Shown here in pieces: positions 1 to 8,366 of a stretch of DNA of 34,683 nt. A program made the position numbers and the translations under genes. The notes under the pieces are model-generated. The model had not been told where the DNA came from. It searched no databases and was given only the letters and a program-made list of their open reading frames with translations. Source of the stretch: Herbivorax alkaliphila (GTDB lineage: Bacteria > Bacillota > Clostridia > Acetivibrionales > Acetivibrionaceae); assembly GCF_030848475.1 (NCBI RefSeq), contig NZ_JAVDDS010000041.1, forward strand, positions 1 to 34,683. Direction: 5' to 3'. Every line of letters begins with the position of its first letter. The stretch's first letter is position 1.

Positions 1-286
1 TACATTTTTTACGTAAACAAAATAATTCAGGTCAATTGCTGTACATTTCAGGATATGATTATATACGAATTTTTATTATTAATGTATAATATTTGTTGAA
101 TTTTACTTTTAAGGTGGTTGCGTATATAGTAAAATTATACTTAATATTCACATAATTATCTCGAATAATGATAAATTTTGAAGTATATAGTATAACATTA
201 AAAAAGTATTTACTGGTAAATTGCAAGAGTTAACCAGAGAAATCAATTAAAAAGTACTTAAAGAATGTAAATGGGGAGGGGTTTTT
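1..286. other. AT-rich upstream region of the kinase-NACHT module
   Basis: No open frame of note and no recognisable RNA gene is seen here. It should carry the promoter of the downstream module, but I found no convincing -35/-10 pair. The last bases hold a very strong SD (GGGGAGGGG at 273-281) just before the TTG start of the next gene. Confidence 0.4.
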
Positions 287-3200
287 TTGTTTAAAGAGTT
301 TGACCTTATTACGAAGAAAAGGGAAGCAAAATTGCTGGATATGGCAAAGTATTTGCCAGAACAGGTATATGTGTCAGCAATAGAGGGTTACAGAAAGTTT
401 GAAAAAAGTGGAGAGCCACCAGAGATTAGCTGGATGAGTTTCTTTATAAATGAGATTGGAAAACATTATAGTAAAAAGTTATCAGGTTTTTCGCTACTTA
501 GTTTGGTTGAATTTGGTTTGCACAAAGATAAGTTTTTAGCTCGTAGAATAGATATTAACCATAGTACACAATCAAACAGAAGTGTTTTTAATGAAGCAGG
601 GCGTTTTGCTTTGCCAAATTTTCAATATGATTATCCTTTAGAAAAAGAGCATGCAAGAAAATTAGTTAGTATAATTTTTGATTATTTTTATCAATGCGAT
701 TTACCAATCTGTAATGAAAATCTTGATCATCATGATATGAGTAAATACACGCAGGTAGATACATATACAAAATCCCTCCTTAAGAATTTTATAAATGATT
801 ATGCCCATAGAAGCTGTTTGTCGGGGAAAGAGCTAGAGCTTTATGGGTTTGAAGCATATCCAGGAATACTATATGCTACAAATAGAGACTGTTTAGTAAT
901 GATTGCATTTAAGCCAGTTAATGCTTTTTTTATTGATGAGAGCATATGCGACTTAGAGAATGTATTTGATATATCTGTAGGTTTTTTTAGTAATACAAGT
1001 GATGTTTATAATTTTGAATATGAAACACTAGCAAGCTTTTTTAGAAGTTACTCTTTGTTGTTACACCAAAAAGAACTTGAAAAAAACATTCGTGATTCTA
1101 TAGGTGAATCATCACTAATATCGAGGTATTGGTACACTGATGGGCTAAAAAGCATTACAGACCGCCAAGACGAATTAAATAAGGAAGCAGATTCTTTTGC
1201 GTTTTCAAGAACTTTTGTAGAGCAGATTCTGGCAGCTAAAATTGATGGGGTTAAAAATGTTCAAACTTATCCATTTGACAGGTGTTTTATTTTTAAAGAC
1301 TCTGCTTTAATTGATAAACGCGAAAATGGTGAATATTCTGAGAACGACTCAGTTACTATATGTGCTTGTGAGGCAATGTTGTTTAAAAAAAGTATATCTG
1401 AGAATGAGGAAATAAAAGCACAAGATAATTATGTCTATGAGTGGGATAGGTTTAGTTGTAATATAAAAGATTTTGATATTGACTACACAAAAAAACACAT
1501 TATTTTTAACCAATGGAAATTAGATAGAAAAGAACGTGCAAAATTAGATCATGGGGTTAGGAATAAACTCCATGCTTTTCAAGAAAACGAAGCTTCCTGT
1601 GTTGATTTTATGATATATAATTTGATAAGTCATAAAGCAAAAAAAAGACAGCTTTTAGAGTTAGAGAAAGAGTGCTTTACAAGTGAAGATGGTATTTGCT
1701 ATATGTACATAAAGAATGTAGATTTAGAAAACATGCCTACTTTAAACTATTTTCAAAAAAAATACTGGAAGGAAGTATATAACAAAGACAAAAACATATG
1801 TAAATTTATAGAAAAGGTGGATACCCGAAATTCTAAAGTGGTCTTTATTTCTTATGATCCTGCAAAAGCAAAAATGAAAAATGGCATAAAAATTGATCAA
1901 AAACATGCTTTTACTATGGTGATTATAGTTAACCAAGACATTCAAAAAAATATTATGGAAATTAATTCTGAAAAAGAAGGTTTAAAAACAGCACTTAAAT
2001 TGATTGTGCGTCAGAAAACAGAAGCAGCGGAATTAATTAAAATGGAGCGTGAAAATCAAAAAAACTTTATATCAAATCAATTAAAAGTGGCTATGCATGG
2101 TATAAAGGGACGTATTAATGATACATATGTAAAATCAGAACTTGACAGGGTTATAAGAGATTTTAGCAGAAAAATAAAGGGCGATTCACTAGAATTAAAA
2201 CGTATTTATTTTAATCAAAACACTCATGAGGAACGTATGAAACAATTTTTAAGTACACTTGTAGAAAATACTTTTGACTTTGATAGTGGTAAATCTTGGG
2301 ATGAGGTTGTAAGAGTAGCTATACAAGAATCAGTTTCTAGCTATTGCGTAAAAGGAAAAAATGGTGAAATACTTATCAATGCTAACATTTATGAGAGTTA
2401 TTTACCTAACTTTGAAATACTAATAGATGAAATAACCCTTCAAGAAGCGTTTCATGTAATTATAAAAAATGCAGTAGAAGAAGCGGAAACAACAAATGAT
2501 AAGTTTTTTTCTATGCAGATGAATTTAGGTAATATTGAAGGGGACTCGGGAATATTAAACATTCAAGTGGTTAATTCATGCAATCCAATAACAAAAGAGC
2601 GGTTAGATGACATGAATACTACAGAAGATATCGTAGCTTTAAATCATAATAAAAGTGGATCAACAGGGGTAGGTGTTGGATCATCAAGGAGACAGTTATT
2701 AAGTAGATTTGGTGAAGATGCTAAAATTAAGTACTGTATGATTGCAAAAAATAAAATTCTAACATCATTAACTATGCCAATAAAACTTAGGGAAGAACAG
2801 ACACTTTTTGCAGAAGATGAAGTTGTTTCTAACAAAAAAACTGTATATGAAATAATTTATTTAGAAGATGAGGAAGCAAATTTTGAATCATCATGTGCAT
2901 TTTTATCTACTCACTTTCCAAAAACTTTTATTCACCATGCAAATACAGAGGACTTAAAGCCATACATTTATGGAGCTAAAGTGCTATTTGCAGATATAAA
3001 TGTTCCAAAACACAAAAATGGTGACCCTAAACGCACATATGGTATGAAAGCTATAAAGGCTTTTATGGATGCTAATGAAAATGGTGTTACATTTGTCTTA
3101 TCTAATGAAGAATCCACACAATTATTGGAAAGTTTAAATGAGAGAGGATTTGAAGGTAGTATAAGTACAGATTTAAGTGATATAAAATCAGGACATGTTT

Positions 3201-3994
3201 ATTTACCAAGCAATGTTAAGTCAATCGAGCAATTATTTAAAGACTATCCTGAAATAGAGAATTTTTTAAAACCTTTAGAGGTGGATACGGTAAAAGAAAA
3301 AGGTAATACGATATTGCCACAATCTATTGAAATAAGTGAATGGTCTTCATTGTCTGAATTAAATTGTAATATAAAAAAGCTTACAAGTGGGAATGTTGAG
3401 CCATTATATTACATGAAAGTAATGGAATTAGATGAATTAAAAAAGGTATTTCAAATATGGCACAAATCAGAGATATATATAGAAGAAGATGAAGAAAGAG
3501 AAGCAATATCAAATCCTGATATTGTGAAAACACTTTTAATTTTGCAGTCAGGTAAAAGTCTTTCATGTAGTATTTTAGACGAAGTATTATTTGGATTAAA
3601 GTATAATGTGCTATTTTTACCAAAACACGAAGAAGAGATTTATAAAAAATGTATCGATATAATTTATAACTACAATGGAAAGATAAGCTTAAAGAGCAAT
3701 GGCATTTTATCTTCATTAAATCATGATTTAGCAAAATACAATAGTGAACGTATTAAAAGCCTTAGATCAAAAGTTATGTCATTAAATATTTATAATAACA
3801 TTAAAATTAGAAAACCAACTGATTTTCTAAATGAAAATACAGAAGAAAAGTTAGAAGATTTTTCATTGATTCAAGAGGTTAAAAACAATTTGGAGATTCA
3901 TGCAACTAATCATAAAGATGCACTTCTTGAAAAGCACATAAATAACTTAAGGTTTTATATTGATATTTGTAAAGTATTAAAGGGGGAGGGATAA
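287..3994 (+). CDS. Large soluble hybrid histidine kinase-like protein
   Basis: A 1235-residue protein with no signal peptide or membrane segment, so probably cytoplasmic. The N-terminal ~590 residues are unrecognised and may be the sensor. A possible phospho-acceptor helix follows (MHGIKGRI, H604). A GHKL ATPase domain is then visible: N-box NAVEEA starting at N728 and glycine box GSTGVGVGS at 791-799. A receiver-like domain comes next, with an acidic patch around D861 (YLEDEE) and a candidate phospho-aspartate D903 (VLFADINVP). About 200 unassigned residues end the protein. The start is TTG, chosen because GGGGAGGGG lies 5 nt upstream. The next gene begins 1 nt after its stop, so the two are surely co-transcribed. 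The kinase fold is well supported by the N and G boxes. The His assignment and the sensed signal are inference. Confidence 0.8.
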   Translation: MFKEFDLITKKREAKLLDMAKYLPEQVYVSAIEGYRKFEKSGEPPEISWMSFFINEIGKHYSKKLSGFSLLSLVEFGLHKDKFLARRIDINHSTQSNRSVFNEAGRFALPNFQYDYPLEKEHARKLVSIIFDYFYQCDLPICNENLDHHDMSKYTQVDTYTKSLLKNFINDYAHRSCLSGKELELYGFEAYPGILYATNRDCLVMIAFKPVNAFFIDESICDLENVFDISVGFFSNTSDVYNFEYETLASFFRSYSLLLHQKELEKNIRDSIGESSLISRYWYTDGLKSITDRQDELNKEADSFAFSRTFVEQILAAKIDGVKNVQTYPFDRCFIFKDSALIDKRENGEYSENDSVTICACEAMLFKKSISENEEIKAQDNYVYEWDRFSCNIKDFDIDYTKKHIIFNQWKLDRKERAKLDHGVRNKLHAFQENEASCVDFMIYNLISHKAKKRQLLELEKECFTSEDGICYMYIKNVDLENMPTLNYFQKKYWKEVYNKDKNICKFIEKVDTRNSKVVFISYDPAKAKMKNGIKIDQKHAFTMVIIVNQDIQKNIMEINSEKEGLKTALKLIVRQKTEAAELIKMERENQKNFISNQLKVAMHGIKGRINDTYVKSELDRVIRDFSRKIKGDSLELKRIYFNQNTHEERMKQFLSTLVENTFDFDSGKSWDEVVRVAIQESVSSYCVKGKNGEILINANIYESYLPNFEILIDEITLQEAFHVIIKNAVEEAETTNDKFFSMQMNLGNIEGDSGILNIQVVNSCNPITKERLDDMNTTEDIVALNHNKSGSTGVGVGSSRRQLLSRFGEDAKIKYCMIAKNKILTSLTMPIKLREEQTLFAEDEVVSNKKTVYEIIYLEDEEANFESSCAFLSTHFPKTFIHHANTEDLKPYIYGAKVLFADINVPKHKNGDPKRTYGMKAIKAFMDANENGVTFVLSNEESTQLLESLNERGFEGSISTDLSDIKSGHVYLPSNVKSIEQLFKDYPEIENFLKPLEVDTVKEKGNTILPQSIEISEWSSLSELNCNIKKLTSGNVEPLYYMKVMELDELKKVFQIWHKSEIYIEEDEEREAISNPDIVKTLLILQSGKSLSCSILDEVLFGLKYNVLFLPKHEEEIYKKCIDIIYNYNGKISLKSNGILSSLNHDLAKYNSERIKSLRSKVMSLNIYNNIKIRKPTDFLNENTEEKLEDFSLIQEVKNNLEIHATNHKDALLEKHINNLRFYIDICKVLKGEG

Positions 3995-3995
3995 T

Positions 3996-6785
3996 ATGTC
4001 TTTTTCATCAAATAAGAGGGCTGAGATTATATGGATTGATGATATTTTTGGACAAGAAGCTATGTCAAAGAGATTGGATGAAGGTATAGATTTTTGGAAT
4101 GAAATGTTTCAGGCACCTGAAAAAATCTATCGCTTGTTTGACATTAAAATTAAATTGATAACAAACTATGAAGATGCTATTGCTTATATTAAAAATATAA
4201 AACTAAATAGAAGCACATATCATTATTTCATTGTAGATCTTACTTTGCCAAAAAACAAGAAAAAATTAGAAGAAGGGAATTGTGTACCTACTTATGGCAA
4301 AAAAATAGGGAAGCTTCTTCAAGAGAAAGAATTTGACTTTTCATTTTTAACTAGTTCAAGTGACCTTGGAGCATTAAGAACAGATGAGAAAGACCTCTTA
4401 CTGGCAGATTTTAATATAAAGGATTATCATAATGATTTATCATTGCCAGAATCCCTGAAAAATAAAATGTTGATTAAGCTTCAGAATAATATTTCTTGGA
4501 TAAACTTAAAGTATAATTTTTTCAATAAAATTACTGACGATTCTACTATTAATAATAATAAAGAAGAAGAATTTGAGTATTTTCCATATATCGATAAGTA
4601 CAAGGATTTTGTAAATATGTCTGAATTTAATCAGATAAATCTAAATGAACCTGTTTTTCTAAAGAGCCATCGTGATAATAGTAATTCTTTTGAGCAACAA
4701 AGTGTTTTACTATTGCTGTCAGAGACGTTTTTTAACTGTTGTAGCAAGGGTATGCAAATTCAATATTACAATTTCCAAATAATAGACGACGATAAAGCGG
4801 AACTCAAATACAACACTTTTACAGCTCAGTTGTATGGTAAAAAGAAAGAGGATATTTTATGGGTAATAAAAACTAGAAATCTTCCTCAATCGGTATTTAA
4901 AAAGTTGCAAAACAGTCTACGCAAAAGCAAAGTTATTTTTATAGTAAGTGATGATGAGTATGAAAAATACTTAGAATTGATAGATGGCAGATACAGTGTT
5001 TATGATTTGCCTTTCTTCAAACCAGAAGACTATTATTATAAGAAAAACCTATTTGATCACATATTAAATTTGAAAATATCCCAAAAGTTATTTGATGAAA
5101 ATAAAAACACATTTTCTTTATATCAAGAACATCCTGAATTAATATTAGATATACATGCATATATGGCTCTAAGTGATCCTTCTTTTGGTGTGAGTAAGCT
5201 TTCTGACTCTTATGAAATGTTTGAATGGGTTACTAAGGTGTTTTCACATTTCAACCAATCCATTATTGACAATATTGTGAATAACAAGCCGACTATGTAT
5301 GAAAATCTTTTAGGTAAGGATATTATAGAGACATTAGATGAAAAAGAAGTTATAAGCATTAAAGAGAAAAGTGTAGAGTATTGGCTAAAGGTTTCGTGGG
5401 GATTTCCTCATGGTGTTCAAGTTGACCGTTATATTGATAATCCTATGCTTATAAATCTTTGGGAAATGAATACTATAAAAATTCTCTCTAATTTACTTGA
5501 AGCGATTGAGGCAACAGATAACAGTACATTGATAGGATTAAAAGAAATTTTCAATAATTCATATATTTCAGCAATTATCAATGAGACAGACCGTAGCAAG
5601 CTAAAAGAAGCTAATACTCTAGTGAAATGGCCTCATAGACAGTATCCAATGCCAGCGATTTTTCACAAAAAGTTTGAAGAGGATAACAAGCATCTATGGA
5701 TTAATCATGATAAATTGGATTATGTTAATTATTCTAAAAAAATGTATTTATATTATTGTCAGCTTGAAATGTATCTTGATTACTATGACAGGATTTTAGT
5801 ATTTATTATGGAGACATATAAATATCTACCTAAAATAACTCATCCTTTTATTAAGATGGTTTTTGAGGATATTAGTAAAAAAGAGTTATCCCCTTCAAAT
5901 AGTGAGTTTAAGGAGGCTCTGAAAAAGTACATATTTGGAATGCTCGCTATTTCTTCTGTTTTTTCAGAAATTATAATTAATCAATCTGAAGAATCAGACA
6001 CTAATATTGGTTATTTTAGCTCAGATGAGGCATCTGATTTAGCATCTTATAATAAGAAGTTTAACCTTTTGCTAGATGTTTTTAAAAACACAACAGTTTA
6101 TGATATTAATACAGATGAATTTATAAAAGATAAACAATATACAGGAAACTACTCAAAGAATTACTTACAAGAAATTAATCAATTATCATTAACAAATACC
6201 AGCAGCATGGCAAAGGATTTGATAAGAGTTATAGAGTTAGAAGAACATGATGAACAGCCACTTTCTGTTGAGACATTCATAAAAAGAATAGCTCGACTAA
6301 ACATGCAAAGAAAAGACAATAAATACATTCAAAAGCCAAAGGATGAACTGGGACTATCAGATTATGAGCAGTCTATTTATACTGCACTTTTAGATACTAA
6401 ATTTAAGCAGTATTTTAAGTGGGTTGATTTATTTAACTACTTTGATTTCCCTTTTAATATTATAAAGTATATGGATACAACACTACATTTTAAGTTAATG
6501 ATAAATACTAGAAACAAGGCATTAGAGCACAATTTAGTCAATATCAATAATGACCTATTATACGAGAGCTTTATTTTTACTTATGAAAGTTTATGGCTAC
6601 AGTATCAACATATTATTGCTGGAATTAACCCACAAGATGAGGTTTTAAAGCATAAAACACAATTTGTTAAATTTGATGGAGAAGTTAAGCCTAAAAACTT
6701 AAAATTTAACACTGAAACAATAAAAAGTCGCAAGGATTTTGTTGATAAAGTGGATGGATTTTACTCAGTAAAAAAGAAAAATTAG
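3996..6785 (+). CDS. Receiver-domain protein with long C-terminal region and HEPN-like motif
   Basis: A 929-residue protein whose first ~160 residues form a response-regulator receiver: acidic pair D15-D16 (IIWIDD), candidate phospho-aspartate D81 (FIVDLTLP), a Thr/Ser strand end near T119 and a Lys near K142. No DNA-binding output domain is visible. The remaining ~760 residues are mostly helical and unrecognised. Near the C-terminus R839-N-K-A-L-E-H845 matches the R-N-x(4)-H form of the HEPN ribonuclease motif, but one short motif is weak evidence. It follows the kinase gene with a 1-nt gap, and its SD (GGGGGAGGG) overlaps the kinase's last codons, which favours translational coupling. It is the obvious phosphotransfer partner of that kinase. 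Whether the C-terminus is an effector or a scaffold cannot be told from sequence. Confidence 0.75.
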   Translation: MSFSSNKRAEIIWIDDIFGQEAMSKRLDEGIDFWNEMFQAPEKIYRLFDIKIKLITNYEDAIAYIKNIKLNRSTYHYFIVDLTLPKNKKKLEEGNCVPTYGKKIGKLLQEKEFDFSFLTSSSDLGALRTDEKDLLLADFNIKDYHNDLSLPESLKNKMLIKLQNNISWINLKYNFFNKITDDSTINNNKEEEFEYFPYIDKYKDFVNMSEFNQINLNEPVFLKSHRDNSNSFEQQSVLLLLSETFFNCCSKGMQIQYYNFQIIDDDKAELKYNTFTAQLYGKKKEDILWVIKTRNLPQSVFKKLQNSLRKSKVIFIVSDDEYEKYLELIDGRYSVYDLPFFKPEDYYYKKNLFDHILNLKISQKLFDENKNTFSLYQEHPELILDIHAYMALSDPSFGVSKLSDSYEMFEWVTKVFSHFNQSIIDNIVNNKPTMYENLLGKDIIETLDEKEVISIKEKSVEYWLKVSWGFPHGVQVDRYIDNPMLINLWEMNTIKILSNLLEAIEATDNSTLIGLKEIFNNSYISAIINETDRSKLKEANTLVKWPHRQYPMPAIFHKKFEEDNKHLWINHDKLDYVNYSKKMYLYYCQLEMYLDYYDRILVFIMETYKYLPKITHPFIKMVFEDISKKELSPSNSEFKEALKKYIFGMLAISSVFSEIIINQSEESDTNIGYFSSDEASDLASYNKKFNLLLDVFKNTTVYDINTDEFIKDKQYTGNYSKNYLQEINQLSLTNTSSMAKDLIRVIELEEHDEQPLSVETFIKRIARLNMQRKDNKYIQKPKDELGLSDYEQSIYTALLDTKFKQYFKWVDLFNYFDFPFNIIKYMDTTLHFKLMINTRNKALEHNLVNINNDLLYESFIFTYESLWLQYQHIIAGINPQDEVLKHKTQFVKFDGEVKPKNLKFNTETIKSRKDFVDKVDGFYSVKKKN

Positions 6786-6890
6786 TATTTATAGTTTTTT
6801 AAAAGACTATATAAGAGATATTAGGGTTTAGATATCTATAAATTGTAATAGTAAACGTTTAATTGTATATAAATGTGAGGGGGAAAATTA
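6786..6890 (+). other. Short spacer before the NACHT gene
   Basis: An AT-rich spacer of 105 bases. It ends with GAGGGGG (6877-6883), 7 nt before the ATG at 6891. No clear terminator or promoter was found, so the three genes are likely one operon. Confidence 0.4.
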
Positions 6891-8366
6891 ATGAATACTA
6901 ACTGTTCAAACCATGAAATAAAAGATCTTGAAGAAATAGTGACAGGTTTTTTAAGGTGTCCTTTATGTAAAATTGCTATGTCAAGAGAAGAGTGGGAAAC
7001 GGAAATAAATAAAAACAACACTCCTTGGTATAAAGAAGTAGAATTAAATACTGATATGTGGTACAAAGAAGCTTTTACAGAATTTCCATATGTTATTGCT
7101 CATGAATACAAACGCCTTTATGATATGATAAGCAACGGAGAAACATATGGAAGTATAATGCAAATAAAGGATGCTTTTGAAATTGCTTTAAAGTTTCCTA
7201 TACTTGTAATTTTAGAAGGTTGTGAAAAAAAGATAAGAGAAATTGCTGAAAAGGCTTATATGGATAATGCTGAGGATTATAATTCAAAAACTCAGTCTGA
7301 AAATGCCAAAGAATTAAAGAAGTTTGATATTGATAGTTTTAAAGAGAAACATAAAGATTTATTTTATATTGTAAATACAGTTCTTTCTAAAGCATTGGCA
7401 ATAGGGGACTGGGAGCAAATAGGAAAACATGCTGCAAAACTAAATGTAGAAGAAGACATGCCCCAAAATGCAAAAAACATATACGCTGAATTTATCAAAA
7501 TCATTAAAAAAATAGTAGGTATATTTAATACATATAAAATAACCAACTGGAGAAATGATACTATAGGCCATGGCGCACTTGCACTAGAAGATATTGATAA
7601 TATATTTCAGGAGGAAATTAAAAAGTTAGTAAAAGCTTTAAAAGAAACTATGGCTCTTTGTAAAGACTGCTACAACAAAATAGGATTTTATACAAATGAA
7701 AGCCTTTTGCTTTCAGGGAATAGCATTGACATTAATTTTGATGAAATTAAATCCTTTAAAGTTCAACTTAAAGAAAATGCAAATGACTTTGTAGAGCTTG
7801 ATCCTTACCTTGTACATCAGGCAAGCAAATTATATGTGATGGATTCATTTAATAAAAACAAAAAATGTGCAAAAGCCCTTAATTACTCACACGGTAAAAA
7901 AATATATAACAATCCTCTAGCACAAAGGCTTGAAAACATTAATAAAGCATTGAATGTTGCTGCTGTTCCTTGTGACGATGTAATGGATGCAAATTTAAAT
8001 GCTCACCAAAGAGAAAAGTTTGAAAAATTAATGTTTGACAAGGAGATTTTAAAGCCAACTCATATGCACGACAAGCTTTTATCATGCCTTAATGAAAATG
8101 AAAAAGGTATTTTTATTTTTAGGGGTGAAAGAGGAACAGGTAAAACAGTTTTTACAGATGCAATTGATGAATTAGGGAGTTCTTCTTATACTAATGATAA
8201 GCATAGAATACATGGGGTAATGGTTAGAGCATGGCATTTTAATTCTATATACAATTCCCGTATTGATAGTTTTAAAGGTGGAATTATAGGTAAATTAGAA
8301 ACTAAGGTAGAAAAGGAGGAGGGTGAAAAAAACTTCTTCCAAATGCGTTTCAGGGAACTGAGATAG
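6891..8366 (+). CDS. NACHT/STAND NTPase, zero-frame part (HEPN-like domain plus Walker A)
   Basis: This is the 491-residue zero-frame reading of a larger gene. The N-terminus has C5-x2-H8 and C23-x2-C26 (CPLCK), a possible zinc-binding site. Residues ~140-260 are helical and contain WRNDTIGHGAL, with R221 and H227 in the R-N-x(4)-H spacing of HEPN domains. Residues 412-419 (GERGTGKT) are a Walker A loop. The frame then stops 72 codons later, before any Walker B. The Walker B (LLIILDGIDEV) is encoded downstream in the -1 frame, and that frame is open right across the junction. The full protein is therefore split either by programmed -1 frameshifting at 8327-8333 or by a mutation or sequencing error. 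If both readings are made, this short form would have the HEPN-like part and a P-loop but no complete NTPase. Confidence 0.7.
   Translation: MNTNCSNHEIKDLEEIVTGFLRCPLCKIAMSREEWETEINKNNTPWYKEVELNTDMWYKEAFTEFPYVIAHEYKRLYDMISNGETYGSIMQIKDAFEIALKFPILVILEGCEKKIREIAEKAYMDNAEDYNSKTQSENAKELKKFDIDSFKEKHKDLFYIVNTVLSKALAIGDWEQIGKHAAKLNVEEDMPQNAKNIYAEFIKIIKKIVGIFNTYKITNWRNDTIGHGALALEDIDNIFQEEIKKLVKALKETMALCKDCYNKIGFYTNESLLLSGNSIDINFDEIKSFKVQLKENANDFVELDPYLVHQASKLYVMDSFNKNKKCAKALNYSHGKKIYNNPLAQRLENINKALNVAAVPCDDVMDANLNAHQREKFEKLMFDKEILKPTHMHDKLLSCLNENEKGIFIFRGERGTGKTVFTDAIDELGSSSYTNDKHRIHGVMVRAWHFNSIYNSRIDSFKGGIIGKLETKVEKEEGEKNFFQMRFRELR
8313..8364 (+). promoter_or_regulatory. Candidate programmed -1 ribosomal frameshift signal
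   Basis: The heptamer A_AAA_AAC lies at 8327-8333 with AAA and AAC as zero-frame codons, exactly the phase needed for tandem -1 slippage. The downstream coding sequence is in the -1 frame. An SD-like run AAGGAGGAG (8313-8321) sits a few bases upstream, as in bacterial signals such as dnaX. Downstream, a 7-pair stem with two G-U pairs and a GGAA loop can form (8347-8353 with 8358-8364), but its 13-nt spacer is longer than usual. The zero frame stops at 8364. A missing base in the 7-A run is the competing explanation. Confidence 0.5.

Noticed and set aside
3381-3734. Minus-strand 117-codon frame inside the kinase gene
   Set aside because: Shadow of the plus-strand gene, with no SD and no recognisable protein pattern.
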